A stretch of DNA of 64,000 nt from assembly GCA_030442035.1 (NCBI GenBank), contig JAUJEA010000003.1, positions 558,001 through 622,000 of the forward strand. Direction: 5' to 3'. Below are positions 34,127 to 42,513 of this stretch, piece by piece. Below the pieces are notes generated by a model. That model was not told the DNA's origin. It did not search any database and was given only the letters and a program-made list of their open reading frames with translations. Position 1 is the stretch's first letter, and each line of letters begins with the position of its first letter. This DNA comes from Splendidivirga corallicola. GTDB taxonomy: Bacteria > Bacteroidota > Bacteroidia > Cytophagales > Cyclobacteriaceae. A program made the translations under genes and the position numbers.

Positions 34127-34735
34127 ATGATTAAAATTGAAGATTTCTGGAAAATAGATGATGATATTAAAAGAAGATATGGTAAGAAGTGGTATAATTT
34201 TGTTGATTACTGCGGGTTAAATCCAGTAAGACCATTAGAAAATTATAATTACTCGTGTACACCTAAGAATTCTATGACGTTTGCCGCAACAGGTATTGAT
34301 GGTGTCCATTTCGGAATTATAAATAAACAAAAATCAGAAATCTCAAGTGGGCCTATAGTCATCACTGTCCCCATAGCAACTAAGAATAACATTGTGGTTG
34401 CTGAGGATTTGGATGAATTTTTTTCTTTAGGGTACTACGTAGGATGGCTTGCGTTGGAACAATTGGTCTACAACTTTGAGGATACTATAAGTTATTATTC
34501 AAAACCAGATTTGGAATTGGATGCTAAAGAAAAAGCCTTTTTGGAATTGATCAGTAATGAACTAAACATAAATCACATTCCACTTTCAAGAAACAGGTTA
34601 AAGGAATTGGATGAGAAATATTTTAAGCTATTAGAGATAAAGGAAGATCAAGAATTTGATCTCAATCTTTTAAAACCAGAGCATAAGAAAATGGTTTTGG
34701 ATTTCTTTGAAGAAGAAAGTAAAAAGAAGAAATAG
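34127..34735 (+). CDS. Probable immunity-type protein of unknown family
   Basis: The 202-residue protein has the segments TPKNSMTFAATGIDGVHFGI, GPIVITVPIATKNNIVVAED, and LDEFFSLGYYVGWLALEQL, a pattern seen in SUKH-like immunity proteins, where a soluble alpha/beta fold binds the cognate toxin. The C-terminal 70 residues are helical and charged. It lies in a series of small unlinked genes (gap of 224 bases before it). The family cannot be named with confidence; no signal or membrane segment is seen. Confidence 0.6.
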   Translation: MIKIEDFWKIDDDIKRRYGKKWYNFVDYCGLNPVRPLENYNYSCTPKNSMTFAATGIDGVHFGIINKQKSEISSGPIVITVPIATKNNIVVAEDLDEFFSLGYYVGWLALEQLVYNFEDTISYYSKPDLELDAKEKAFLELISNELNINHIPLSRNRLKELDEKYFKLLEIKEDQEFDLNLLKPEHKKMVLDFFEEESKKKK

Positions 34736-34777
34736 AGGTGTACTTACTTTTACTTGCTTAGCCACCCAACCAATGGG

Positions 34778-35128
34778 ATGAAAAATCTATTTCTGGATGA
34801 TATTCGAAGCATTGATATGATTTATGACAAGTCAATGGAAAATGAATTCGATATAGTTAGGACGTATGATGAATTTGTCAAGTACATCAAAGAGAAAGGT
34901 TTACCTGCATTCATAAGCTTTGATAATGATTTAGGGCTGGATAAGGATGGAAATGTTGCGCCAGATGGCTATGCAGCGGCTAAATGGCTAGTTTATGAGT
35001 CTGGTTTAGATTTAAGATTTCTAAAATTCAAAGTTCACTCGGCAAATCCGGTTGCAGCTGAACAAATTAAAGGATTGTTAGATAATTATATAAAACATAT
35101 AAATAAAGAATCAACTAAGGCAAACTAA
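34778..35128 (+). CDS. Cyclic-phosphate-processing receiver-type protein
   Basis: From the ATG at 34778 the product is 116 residues. It starts KNLFLDDIRS with the paired aspartates of a receiver fold, continues VRTYDEFVKYIKEKGLPAFI and SFDNDLGLDKDG, then DGYAAAKWLVYE. These are marks of the cREC domain family, described as a receiver-like module linked to 2',3'-cyclic phosphate processing in RNA repair and conflict systems. It is not a two-component receiver in context. A TTG at 34754 would be an alternative start. It closes the accessory island. Confidence 0.75.
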   Translation: MKNLFLDDIRSIDMIYDKSMENEFDIVRTYDEFVKYIKEKGLPAFISFDNDLGLDKDGNVAPDGYAAAKWLVYESGLDLRFLKFKVHSANPVAAEQIKGLLDNYIKHINKESTKAN

Positions 35129-35481
35129 AATTCAGGCTTACACCTTTTTTGCAATTGTATAATTTTTAACAGAGCTGTTAGTTACGATAGATTTATTGAA
35201 TGAGAATTTTCGTTAAACTTTTACCCTCCTGTCCAGGGTCTGAAGTCTCGAACGAATGGGCTCGAAGTGGATTAGCAAGGGCATGTTGCCCCACGCAAAG
35301 GGGTTAATTGAAAATGTGTAAAGTTTGGAAACATGTTGTCCTATCCATTGTGTTTTCTATGGTGAGAGTGATCTTAGATTCAATTTGACATATTATAGAT
35401 TCTTTACCATAGGAGATTAAAAAGATAGTAACAGACGTTATTAATTGATAAATTCGTCTACTAAAACCTAAAGCTGGAAAG
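35129..35481. other. Intergenic region at the right end of the island
   Basis: No supported gene. A locally GC-richer stretch at about 35219-35310, containing a CCCCACGCAAAGGGG hairpin, looks like a relic sequence of unknown origin and marks the composition change between the island and the following lipoprotein gene. Confidence 0.4.
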
Positions 35482-36246
35482 ATGAAAAGAATCAATTCAT
35501 TATTATTTCTATTCAGCTTATGCGCGATGTTAACCCTCAATGGATCGTGCAAAAAAGAAGATCATTGCGAAAATATTATATGTAAAAATGGAGCGGGCCA
35601 GATAGAAACAAAAACCGGCTGTGAATGCGATTGCCTTCAAGGTTACATTGGAATAAGTTGTGAAAACTTCGACCCTGCACAAGTGCAAGTTTTATTAGAT
35701 GCAGGAATAACTCCCAAAACCCTTTATGATGGAGGAATACTGCTTGATAGTTTATATGGTAAGATATACGAAGGAGGGTTGATATTTTACCTGAACACAA
35801 CGGACGGAACGGGCATGGTTGCCGCCACAGGTGATCAAAGTACTTCAGCAGAATGGGGGTGTTGGAATACTGAAATCGATGGTGCCAATGAAGAAGCAAT
35901 AGGTACCGGTGCCCAAAACTCAACGGAAATTTTAAGTGGATGTATGGATATGGGCATAGCGGCAAAACTGTGTGATGATTTAAAATTGAATGGAAAAAAT
36001 GATTGGTTTTTGCCTTCAAAGGATGAATTAAATTTGATGTGGACAAACTTGGCAGATCCTGATAAAAATGGTGAAAATACCGGACTCGACGACCCTAAGA
36101 ATCTAGGTAGCTTTGCGAATGCCTGTTACTGGAGTTCTACGGAGTTTAGTGGCTACCACGCTTGGACCCAATTCTTTTTCAATGGCCATCAAGGTTACGG
36201 TAGCAAACTCTTCACCGAACATGTTCGGGCTGTTAGGGCTTTTTAA
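35482..36246 (+). CDS. Lipoprotein with EGF-like and Lcl/DUF1566-type domains
   Basis: The 254-residue product has a lipoprotein signal (LTLNGSC, lipidated Cys near residue 23) and a cysteine-rich EGF-like segment (CENIICKNGAGQ, CECDCLQGYIGISC). The C-terminal domain, from about 95, carries GGLIFYLNTTDGTGMVAATGDQ, NDWFLPSKDELNLM, YWSSTEF and a terminal VRAVRAF. This is the Lcl/DUF1566 C-type-lectin-like domain common on Bacteroidota cell surfaces. It probably binds a carbohydrate or a surface protein. It is monocistronic; a stem at 36341-36383 follows. Confidence 0.8.
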   Translation: MKRINSLLFLFSLCAMLTLNGSCKKEDHCENIICKNGAGQIETKTGCECDCLQGYIGISCENFDPAQVQVLLDAGITPKTLYDGGILLDSLYGKIYEGGLIFYLNTTDGTGMVAATGDQSTSAEWGCWNTEIDGANEEAIGTGAQNSTEILSGCMDMGIAAKLCDDLKLNGKNDWFLPSKDELNLMWTNLADPDKNGENTGLDDPKNLGSFANACYWSSTEFSGYHAWTQFFFNGHQGYGSKLFTEHVRAVRAF

Positions 36247-36340
36247 ACAATTCCGTCTATTGCTGAGTTGTTCTCTTGGCCTAATGAGATCGAAGAGATG
36301 AATCGAGGAGTTAAAAGCTTAGATCAACCCACCCAAAACA

Positions 36341-36383
36341 ACAAACCACATCAACGCTCCAATAAAACGTCAATGTGGTTTGT
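36341..36383. terminator. Stem-loop between convergent genes
   Basis: ACAAACCACAT and ATGTGGTTTGT make an 11-base perfect stem with a 21-base loop between the convergent lipoprotein gene and the Ser/Arg-rich gene. It probably ends both transcripts, although the T runs are short. Confidence 0.5.
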
Positions 36384-36399
36384 TTGAGTGATATATTAT

Positions 36400-37587
36400 T
36401 TAGTTTCCTCTACTCCTTGATCTTGATGAACTGCTCCTGCTGCGAGTAGCAGACCTGTCGGAAGAAGATTGGCTTCCGGACCTGCTTACACTTCTTCTCG
36501 AAGAACCTGATCTACTGGTGGAACTTCTGTTGACCCTGGAAGATGAGCCTCTTAGGGCCGATCCTCCCGAAGAGCTGGATCCTGAGCTTCTGCTCACCTG
36601 GCTGCGACTGGTAGATCGCTGTCTGGATACACCTGAGCTTCTACTACCGGAACTTGATCTCGGCGTGTACTCTCTGCTACCACTTGTGATACTTCTACCA
36701 GAATTAGATCTTTGCGTAGTAGCCCTTGATCCCCTGGATATATGGCTATTAGAACCGGATCTTTGTGTATACTCCCTTGATCCTCTGGTGGTAGTTCCAC
36801 GATTATTGGACCTTTGGGTGGAACTCCGGGTGAATTCTCTTGATCCCCTTGAAGTGCTGTTGTTAATATGGGTACTTCGATCACTTCTTCGGCTTCTGAT
36901 ATTCGAACTACTTCCATCTCTGTAAGACCGGCTCGTTCCTGATCTGATGTTACTTCTACTATTGGATCGGTTACTATAGGTGGTCCTATCGCTTCTTCGA
37001 CTTTCATTACGACCTTTGTAATATGTTCGACTATTTCTACCATACCTTATTCTATAGTGATCCGATCGCCTGTAAACCTTGGTATAATGGGGTCGGTATC
37101 TATACGGACTGTATACATGGTAGTACCTGGCTCTTCTGGTATAAGTAAATGGATGACAATACACGGCTCTTATAGTAGGCCTGAAATAAACATAGCTGTA
37201 TCCATAATCATAGCGAAATCCTACCGAACTGTAATAGGTATTATAAAAAGGCCTATGGAATCCACAGTAGTCATCACAAACATGGTGGTCCAGCGGATAA
37301 TAATCAAAATATTCAACATTTCTGATATAGCCATCCCATCCGAGCTCAACCTCAACGAATAGGTTGTTGCGCTGTAAAATGATATGGTAATCATAGCCGC
37401 CATGGACATATACCCGGCTTGCATGTACCCAGTTGTAATCATAGTAGTGATCATAAACTACATCCGCGACAATCCTGGGTACACCCCAACCATGTTGAAC
37501 TCCAAATGAGGCAACAAAGTGCTGAGCTTTACTTTCCAATATGAATGTCAATGGGATTATTAATAAAAGCAGTATCTTCTTTTTCAT
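36400..37587 (-). CDS. Exported protein with extremely Ser/Arg-rich C-terminal half
   Basis: The 395-residue protein has a signal peptide (MKKKILLLLIIPLTFILESKAQ). Residues 23-170 are rich in Tyr, His, Arg and Val and look like a beta-rich domain (GGYDYHIILQRNNLFVEVEL). The last about 205 residues are low complexity: Ser, Arg, Gly and Thr, with a degenerate repeat of the form RGSREYTQRS / SGSREYTPRS. The tail is strongly basic and probably disordered, suited to binding anionic surfaces, nucleic acid or polysaccharide outside the cell. I do not know the family. No neighbour forms an operon with it. Confidence 0.75.
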   Translation of the reverse strand: MKKKILLLLIIPLTFILESKAQHFVASFGVQHGWGVPRIVADVVYDHYYDYNWVHASRVYVHGGYDYHIILQRNNLFVEVELGWDGYIRNVEYFDYYPLDHHVCDDYCGFHRPFYNTYYSSVGFRYDYGYSYVYFRPTIRAVYCHPFTYTRRARYYHVYSPYRYRPHYTKVYRRSDHYRIRYGRNSRTYYKGRNESRRSDRTTYSNRSNSRSNIRSGTSRSYRDGSSSNIRSRRSDRSTHINNSTSRGSREFTRSSTQRSNNRGTTTRGSREYTQRSGSNSHISRGSRATTQRSNSGRSITSGSREYTPRSSSGSRSSGVSRQRSTSRSQVSRSSGSSSSGGSALRGSSSRVNRSSTSRSGSSRRSVSRSGSQSSSDRSATRSRSSSSRSRSRGN

Positions 37588-37710
37588 GATTTCTCAACAT
37601 TATTCCAGCAGGTATAAGACAAGGATGATGCCAAAAAAGAAAAGGTTGGCTGAATAGCCATTGAAATCAAATACCAATAAGTTGGGTATTATCCGCTATG
37701 AACGACACTC

Positions 37711-37737
37711 AAAAAAAGGAGCGTTAAGCTCCTTTTT
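37711..37737 (-). terminator. Bidirectional intrinsic terminator after the DoxX gene
   Basis: GGAGC and GCTCC arms flanked by AAAAAAA on the left and TTTTT on the right give a U-tract on either strand. It lies 27 bases downstream of the DoxX stop on the minus strand. Confidence 0.75.
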
Positions 37738-37763
37738 CTCCCATTGATCTTTGTTATCATATC

Positions 37764-38126
37764 TTAATTGCTAAATAGCTTACGATTGTAAAAGTAGGAC
37801 ACCAGCACCAATACAAGTCCGATGATGGCCGGAAAGTGTTCTCCGTCGCTGATATTTAAATGAGCACCTGCGGCCAGCAATAAATTAAACGTAAAGCCAG
37901 CATAGGCCCATTGTTTTAAAGTCGTAGATTTATTCGTCCAAATGGCCACCAAACCAAGAATTTTGGCAATTGCCAGGGGATAGATAATGAAGGTTGGAAA
38001 GCCTAGCTTTGAGAAGGTTTCGCTCACCATTTCATACTGTGCAAAATACATGACCGCACTGAAGGTCATTAACAAAGTCAATATCCCAGTTGCAATCCTG
38101 TAAATCCAAACATTTGTTTTTTTCAT
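37764..38126 (-). CDS. DoxX-like small membrane protein
   Basis: The 120-residue product has four transmembrane helices: IYRIATGILTLLMTFSAVMY, FIIYPLAIAKILGLVAIW, WAYAGFTFNLLLAAGAHL and FPAIIGLVLVLVSYFYN. The AKILGLVAI segment and the size fit the DoxX_2 branch of the DoxX/DoxD family, whose members are linked to redox stress at the membrane. Two palindromes (38160-38188) sit upstream, and the MarR gene just upstream probably represses it. It is followed by a strong terminator. Confidence 0.85.
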   Translation of the reverse strand: MKKTNVWIYRIATGILTLLMTFSAVMYFAQYEMVSETFSKLGFPTFIIYPLAIAKILGLVAIWTNKSTTLKQWAYAGFTFNLLLAAGAHLNISDGEHFPAIIGLVLVLVSYFYNRKLFSN

Positions 38127-38159
38127 TTTTGAATCTGTTATAGTTTACAATCAATTTTT

Positions 38160-38188
38160 ATACCGCGGTAATAATTACCGTGGTAAAT
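38160..38188 (-). promoter_or_regulatory. Two tandem MarR operators upstream of DoxX
   Basis: TACCGCGGTA (38161-38170) and ATTACCGTGGTAAAT (38174-38188) are related palindromes, 13 bases apart centre to centre or close to it. They resemble the ATTTACCATGGTAAAT site in front of the MarR gene, so the same protein probably binds all three. Confidence 0.75.
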
Positions 38189-38204
38189 ATTTATTTAAAA
38201 TTTT

Positions 38205-38654
38205 TTATCCTCTAAGCTTGTCCAAAATTTTACTTACCAATTTGGCTTCTTCATCAGTCACATTATCCAAGAAACTCGTATAACCCTTGTCGTCCTGTAC
38301 ATCGATATTTGCCAGTAACTGCAATCCTTGATTCGAAATTTTCAGATACACTACCCTTCTATCCTCTTCACTTCTGCGCCTTTCAATCAACATTTTTTCA
38401 ACGAGCTTATCACAAAGTCTGGTAGTATTGGGTGACTTCTCCACCATTCGATTTTTAATGTCGTTCATATTAACCCAATCTTTAGCCCCTCTCAGAATTC
38501 GAAGAATGTTGAACTGTTGTGGTGACAACCTAAATGGTTTAAGAAAGTCGGCAAACCGGTTCCTGAGCCAATTACCAGTATAAACCACATTCGATATAAA
38601 ACGATGTTTTTCGTTTGCGAACGTGGTTTTCATTTCTTCATCTATCGTTGCCAT
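38205..38654 (-). CDS. MarR-family transcriptional regulator
   Basis: The 149-residue MarR protein has helices LRNRFADFLKPFRLSPQQFN, then the recognition region MNDIKNRMVEKSPNTTRLCDK, and the wing RRRSEEDRRVVYLKISNQG. It is encoded directly upstream of the DoxX gene, in the same direction, with a 78-base gap that carries two palindromes of its likely operator. A third perfect copy lies upstream of its own start, so negative autoregulation and control of DoxX are expected. The inducer is unknown. Confidence 0.9.
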   Translation of the reverse strand: MATIDEEMKTTFANEKHRFISNVVYTGNWLRNRFADFLKPFRLSPQQFNILRILRGAKDWVNMNDIKNRMVEKSPNTTRLCDKLVEKMLIERRRSEEDRRVVYLKISNQGLQLLANIDVQDDKGYTSFLDNVTDEEAKLVSKILDKLRG

Positions 38655-38687
38655 TTGTTATTGGTTTCTGCAAAGGTAAACATTTTT

Positions 38688-38703
38688 ATTTACCATGGTA
38701 AAT
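38688..38703 (-). promoter_or_regulatory. MarR autoregulatory operator
   Basis: ATTTACCATGGTAAAT is a perfect 16-base palindrome 33 bases upstream of the MarR start on the minus strand. It also lies 14 bases ahead of the small plus-strand ORF at 38717, so it may control both directions. Confidence 0.8.
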
Positions 38704-38716
38704 ATTTTTGGTAGTC

Positions 38717-38926
38717 ATGAGCAATTGTCTTAAACCTGTAGAATCCAAAAGAACCAACAGGGATCTAAGTCCGGCGCGAAAGGTATTACAAAAAATTCAG
38801 AACCGGATTAAAAGCACTACATTCCGGAATAGCCTAACTACAACGAGAAGATATTTAATCAAGGTGCTTCATGAGTCCATTCTACAAGCCGGTGCCATGC
38901 AAATCGATATTTTTCGTAAATTATGA
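38717..38926 (+). CDS. Small basic hypothetical protein, doubtful
   Basis: A 69-residue open frame from an ATG, divergent from the MarR gene. The product is basic and helical (ARKVLQKIQNRIKSTTFRNS) and has two cysteine-free helices. I find no family. Its place just after the MarR palindrome gives some support, but codon use is not distinctive and it could be a chance ORF. Confidence 0.35.
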   Translation: MSNCLKPVESKRTNRDLSPARKVLQKIQNRIKSTTFRNSLTTTRRYLIKVLHESILQAGAMQIDIFRKL

Positions 38927-39002
38927 ATAATCAGTACTTAGTTCATTCTCAGGAATAAAGTTAAACCACTTTATTATGGTCTCTCTTCAGGCCATCAGGA
39001 CA

Positions 39003-39926
39003 ATGAAAGACTTAAACATCATAATAGTCATCATACTTTTCACAGGTTGTCTGTCTGAAAACTCTAATAATTCGTCAGCTCCCTATGCCTCACAAAAAGA
39101 ATTGACAGAGCCAGTAGCTTTTGCTCCGGATAGAATCACCACAACAAATGGTATCTGTTTTTCAAAAGATGGAGGAACACTTTATACCTCGGGACAAATT
39201 GATAGGAAATTTAACAATGAAAGAAACTATGCTGGAATTTTTGAATCACATTATGAAAATGGTCAATGGACTGATCCTCAAAAAATCAAATTGACTCCAG
39301 ACATAGATGCCTATCACCCTGTCCTGTCATCTGATAATAAAATGCTTTTTTTCAATTCCAGATCACATCCCGACTCAGGGAACAATGCAATTGCTCACAA
39401 CATTTGGGTAATGCATAGAAATGAAGAAGGATGGAGCAGACCAACAATGGTACAGGGTATCAATTCTTTGGCATATGACTCATATCCATCAATAGCTCGC
39501 AACAACAATTTGTATTTCAATTCCGATAGGGAAGGTGGAAAAGGAGGAATGGATTTCTATGTATCTCATTTTGTTGATGGTCATTACCAGGAACCTGCTA
39601 ATTTAGAAAATTTAAATTCGTCCGATGTGGAAAATGATCTGGTAGTAGATCCGGATGAAAGGTTCATCATTTTCAACCGATATATCAATGCGACAAAGGA
39701 ACTTGACCTGTTCATTTCATTTAGAAAAAATAATAAATGGACCATTCCGAGAAAGCTTGACAACATCAATGCCCCTGATACATGGGAATTAACTCCTTCT
39801 CTTTCTCCCGGTGGAAAATATTTCTTTTATGAGCTAAAAAACAACATTATGCAAATTGATTTGGCTCATCTTATTCATCCCGATGAACTGGAAGGTATTG
39901 GTAAAAGGGTCAGAGATATCAATTAA
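39003..39926 (+). CDS. Lipoprotein with PD40/TolB-type beta-propeller repeats
   Basis: From the ATG at 39003 the 307-residue product has a lipobox (LFTGCLSE). It contains repeated WD40-like PD40 blades, for example GGTLYTSGQIDR, NKMLFFNSRSHPDSGNN, NNLYFNSDREGGKGGMDFY and DERFIIFNRY. This is the PD40 propeller typical of TolB-like and OmpA-associated lipoproteins in Bacteroidota; it probably binds proteins or sugars at the cell envelope. The start at 38976 would add residues before the signal and is less likely. The gene is monocistronic. Confidence 0.82.
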   Translation: MKDLNIIIVIILFTGCLSENSNNSSAPYASQKELTEPVAFAPDRITTTNGICFSKDGGTLYTSGQIDRKFNNERNYAGIFESHYENGQWTDPQKIKLTPDIDAYHPVLSSDNKMLFFNSRSHPDSGNNAIAHNIWVMHRNEEGWSRPTMVQGINSLAYDSYPSIARNNNLYFNSDREGGKGGMDFYVSHFVDGHYQEPANLENLNSSDVENDLVVDPDERFIIFNRYINATKELDLFISFRKNNKWTIPRKLDNINAPDTWELTPSLSPGGKYFFYELKNNIMQIDLAHLIHPDELEGIGKRVRDIN

Positions 39927-40073
39927 CGTTTGGGGAGAAAAGGATAATACCAGGCAGACATTTATTAATTTGAAACACAATTAGGCTTGGCGAGCCAGAA
40001 GGTATTGATTTTGGTACTCTGATGCATATGGGTATTGAATATCAAATGTCATCTACTAAAGAAGATAAAACAA

Positions 40074-40547
40074 ATGAGCACTGCGCAGACAAATGTTTCA
40101 ATTCATAAATTGGGTGAACAGGACCTTGAAAGGTTTATGGAAATGATCAGACTCTTTGAGGATGTTTTTGAAATGAAAAATTTTTCAATGCCGAGTACTG
40201 AACATTTACAAAGACTTTTATCCAAAAAGGATTTTTTTGTATTTATTGCCGTGTTAGAAAATAAAGTGGTTGGCGGTATGACAGTCTATGTGCTTGAACA
40301 ATATTATGCTGAAAAACCGCTTGCCTATATTTATGATCTTGCCGTTGCTACTAAACACCAAAGACAAGGGATCGGTAAAAAACTAATCGACAAGGTGAAT
40401 CATTATTGTCGTGAAGGAGGTTTTGAGGAAGTGTTCGTCCAGACTGATAAAGTTGACGACTATGCGGTCGACTTTTACCGTTCTACCCGTCCAACAGAAG
40501 AAGAGGAAGTAGTCCACTTCTATTATACATTGGATAAAAATAAATAA
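40074..40547 (+). CDS. AAC(3)-I-like GNAT acetyltransferase
   Basis: From the ATG at 40074 the product is 157 residues. The segments VYVLEQYYAEKPLAYIYDLAV, RQGIGKKLIDK and DKVDDYAVDFYRSTRPT, with the ending VVHFYYTLD, are close in pattern to aminoglycoside 3-N-acetyltransferase type I proteins. Acetyl-CoA binds at the RQGIGK loop. Chromosomal relatives in environmental bacteria often do not give high-level resistance, so the natural substrate may differ. A hairpin of TTTTCTT/AAGAAAA arms (40597-40614) after the gene may be its terminator. Confidence 0.8.
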   Translation: MSTAQTNVSIHKLGEQDLERFMEMIRLFEDVFEMKNFSMPSTEHLQRLLSKKDFFVFIAVLENKVVGGMTVYVLEQYYAEKPLAYIYDLAVATKHQRQGIGKKLIDKVNHYCREGGFEEVFVQTDKVDDYAVDFYRSTRPTEEEEVVHFYYTLDKNK

Positions 40548-40616
40548 GTCACTGGATCACGCTACTCTTGCCAATATCTAAATCTTTGGAAATATATTTT
40601 CTTCAATAAGAAAACT

Positions 40617-40662
40617 ATAAATGCAACTAAGTTGCATTTATGTGAGAAAAGCTTTATCCTTG
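40617..40662 (+). promoter_or_regulatory. Promoter with an 11-base-arm palindromic operator
   Basis: A perfect palindrome (40617-40641) has 11-base arms, core ATGCAAC-TAA-GTTGCAT. Its right arm holds TTG (40632-40634) as a possible -33 element, and TATCCTTG at 40655-40662, 20 bases on, is one change from TAnnTTTG. A dimeric repressor bound here would block the promoter of the flavin oxidoreductase gene. The cognate regulator is not in the window. Confidence 0.7.
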
Positions 40663-40778
40663 CAACCAATGGACAATTAGCTGGTACCAGAAGGTAATTT
40701 GCAGTGGGGCCGGAGTTTGCTCTCATCAACTCCCAGATCGTCCATTTATATCAAGATCATTTCCAAAATTCGATTCTT

Positions 40779-41693
40779 ATGAAAGAACATAAACATTATG
40801 AAGTCATTATTATAGGTGGCAGTTATGCTGGGCTTTCTGCTGCCATGGCATTAGGCAGGTCGATGAGAAGCGTTTTAATTATAGACAGCGGAAAACCTTG
40901 TAATCGACAAACGCCGCATTCACATAATTTTATCACACAGGATGGGCAGAAACCCTCGGAAATAGCCAACAATGCAAAAGCACAGGTTCTCAAATATGAT
41001 TCTGTAACATTTCATCAAGGGCTTGCCATGGCAGGCAAAAAAACACTGGAAGGTTTTGAAATCGAAACCCAATCCGGTGATCTTTTTAGCGCCCGAAAAT
41101 TGATATTCGCAACCGGGCTGAAAGATCTAATGCCAGACATAAAAGGTTTTGCCGAATGTTGGGGAATATCCATTTTGCATTGTCCCTATTGCCATGGATA
41201 TGAGGTGAAGAACGAAAAGACCGGCATTCTGGCCAATGGTTTTGAGGCATTTCATTATGCTCAACTAATCACTAACTGGACCAAAGAGCTGACACTTTTC
41301 ACCAATGGAAAATCCACGCTCACCGAAGAACAAACAGTGCAAATCCGAAAAAACAATCTTGAGATTATTGAAAAGGAGATTGACTTTATTGAACATAGTC
41401 AGGGAAAAATTCAAAGGGTAGTTTTCAAAGATGGAGCTGGAATTTCAGTGAATGCACTTTACGCCAGTCCTGCGTTTGTACAACATTCCCAAATTCCGGA
41501 AGCACTAGGGTGTCAATTTACTGATGAAGGCTTGCTTGAAGTAGACGGACTCCAACAAACAACAGTTGAGGGAGTCTATGCCTGTGGTGATAATTCCAGC
41601 AGGCGTGCTGTTTCCATTGCTGTTTCGACCGGTACTTTGGCCGGAATCGCATCAAATCACAGTTTGATTGAAGAAGAATTTTTTGTGAAATAG
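40779..41693 (+). CDS. Thioredoxin-reductase-like FAD/NAD(P) disulfide oxidoreductase
   Basis: From the ATG at 40779 the product is 304 residues. It has the FAD-binding GGSYAGLSAAMALGRS, the CPYCHGYE redox-active pair C135/C138 in the thioredoxin reductase position, and the C-terminal FAD motif GVYACGDNSS. The NADPH Gly motif in between is weak (TGILANGFEAFHYA). It resembles the Bacteroidota TrxR-like branch rather than canonical TrxB. It would reduce an unknown disulfide partner in the cytoplasm. A strong palindrome overlaps its promoter, so it is regulated, probably by redox or metal. Confidence 0.88.
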   Translation: MKEHKHYEVIIIGGSYAGLSAAMALGRSMRSVLIIDSGKPCNRQTPHSHNFITQDGQKPSEIANNAKAQVLKYDSVTFHQGLAMAGKKTLEGFEIETQSGDLFSARKLIFATGLKDLMPDIKGFAECWGISILHCPYCHGYEVKNEKTGILANGFEAFHYAQLITNWTKELTLFTNGKSTLTEEQTVQIRKNNLEIIEKEIDFIEHSQGKIQRVVFKDGAGISVNALYASPAFVQHSQIPEALGCQFTDEGLLEVDGLQQTTVEGVYACGDNSSRRAVSIAVSTGTLAGIASNHSLIEEEFFVK

Positions 41694-41786
41694 GAGCATC
41701 CAATATAGATCATTCTTTAGGGCGGTTTGAGTTCACACTTCAATCGCTTTTTATTTTTAAATAAGTAATTTGCTGCTTGAAAATTG

Positions 41787-42434
41787 GTGATCAAAACTAC
41801 TGATAGTCTTGTACCTGATTATTATGGATTGATAAACCAAATATTAAAATTGAAAGAAACATTTAGTTATATAGCCGATTTTATACGAATTGATTTTTTG
41901 ATCGGCTTTGGATTGTACTCAATCCTTTTCTTTCTGATAAGGCTCTTTAAAGCAAAAAAAGGTTTCTTAACTGAATTTGATCGGAGCGCATGTAGTATTA
42001 CGATATATGCTGGAATAACCTTTGCGATTTTATGGTTAACCGGAATTCTAATACACTATTTCCAAATTACGGAGGATTTGGAAAGAATTGCTTATTTGCA
42101 AAGGATCATTGGGGAGTATTGGTTTGGCTTTTGGTTGCAGCCTTTGTTTTGGATTTTACTAACTCAACTCTTAAGAATCAATGCTTTTAGAAAATCTTTG
42201 ATCTATAGATTGGTAATGAGTTTGTTATTTGTTTTCTCTTTTGAGAGAGTTATAATCATCATAACATCAGTCCATCGTGACTATCTTTCCAAAAGTTGGT
42301 CTTTGGACTTGACACCTTTTGAAATAACATTGGGACTAACGACTAAAACAATATTATTTATTTTGATTGCATCGGGTTTTCATTTTGGAAGGAAAAGATT
42401 AAAGGTACTCTATAGCGCAATTTATAATAAATAA
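41787..42434 (+). CDS. Hypothetical polytopic membrane protein
   Basis: The frame has no ATG at the beginning; GTG at 41787 (or TTG at 41784) is the likely start. The product of about 215 residues has five to six hydrophobic segments, for example LIGFGLYSILFFLIRLF, ITIYAGITFAILWLTGIL, YWFGFWLQPLFWILLTQLL and TKTILFILIASGFHF. No family is recognised and no catalytic motif is evident. It follows the flavin oxidoreductase by 93 bases. Confidence 0.55.
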   Translation: MIKTTDSLVPDYYGLINQILKLKETFSYIADFIRIDFLIGFGLYSILFFLIRLFKAKKGFLTEFDRSACSITIYAGITFAILWLTGILIHYFQITEDLERIAYLQRIIGEYWFGFWLQPLFWILLTQLLRINAFRKSLIYRLVMSLLFVFSFERVIIIITSVHRDYLSKSWSLDLTPFEITLGLTTKTILFILIASGFHFGRKRLKVLYSAIYNK

Positions 42435-42513
42435 AGAGTTAGATAGATTTGGAAAGTTCTATGTTTGAAGTTCTTTACAAACTTTCCCTGCACATTAGAA
42501 CAGAATTCGGAAT

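Noticed and set aside
36518-36925. Leucine-rich open frame on the plus strand
   Set aside because: It is the antisense image of the Ser/Arg repeat tail, which produces long open frames on the other strand.
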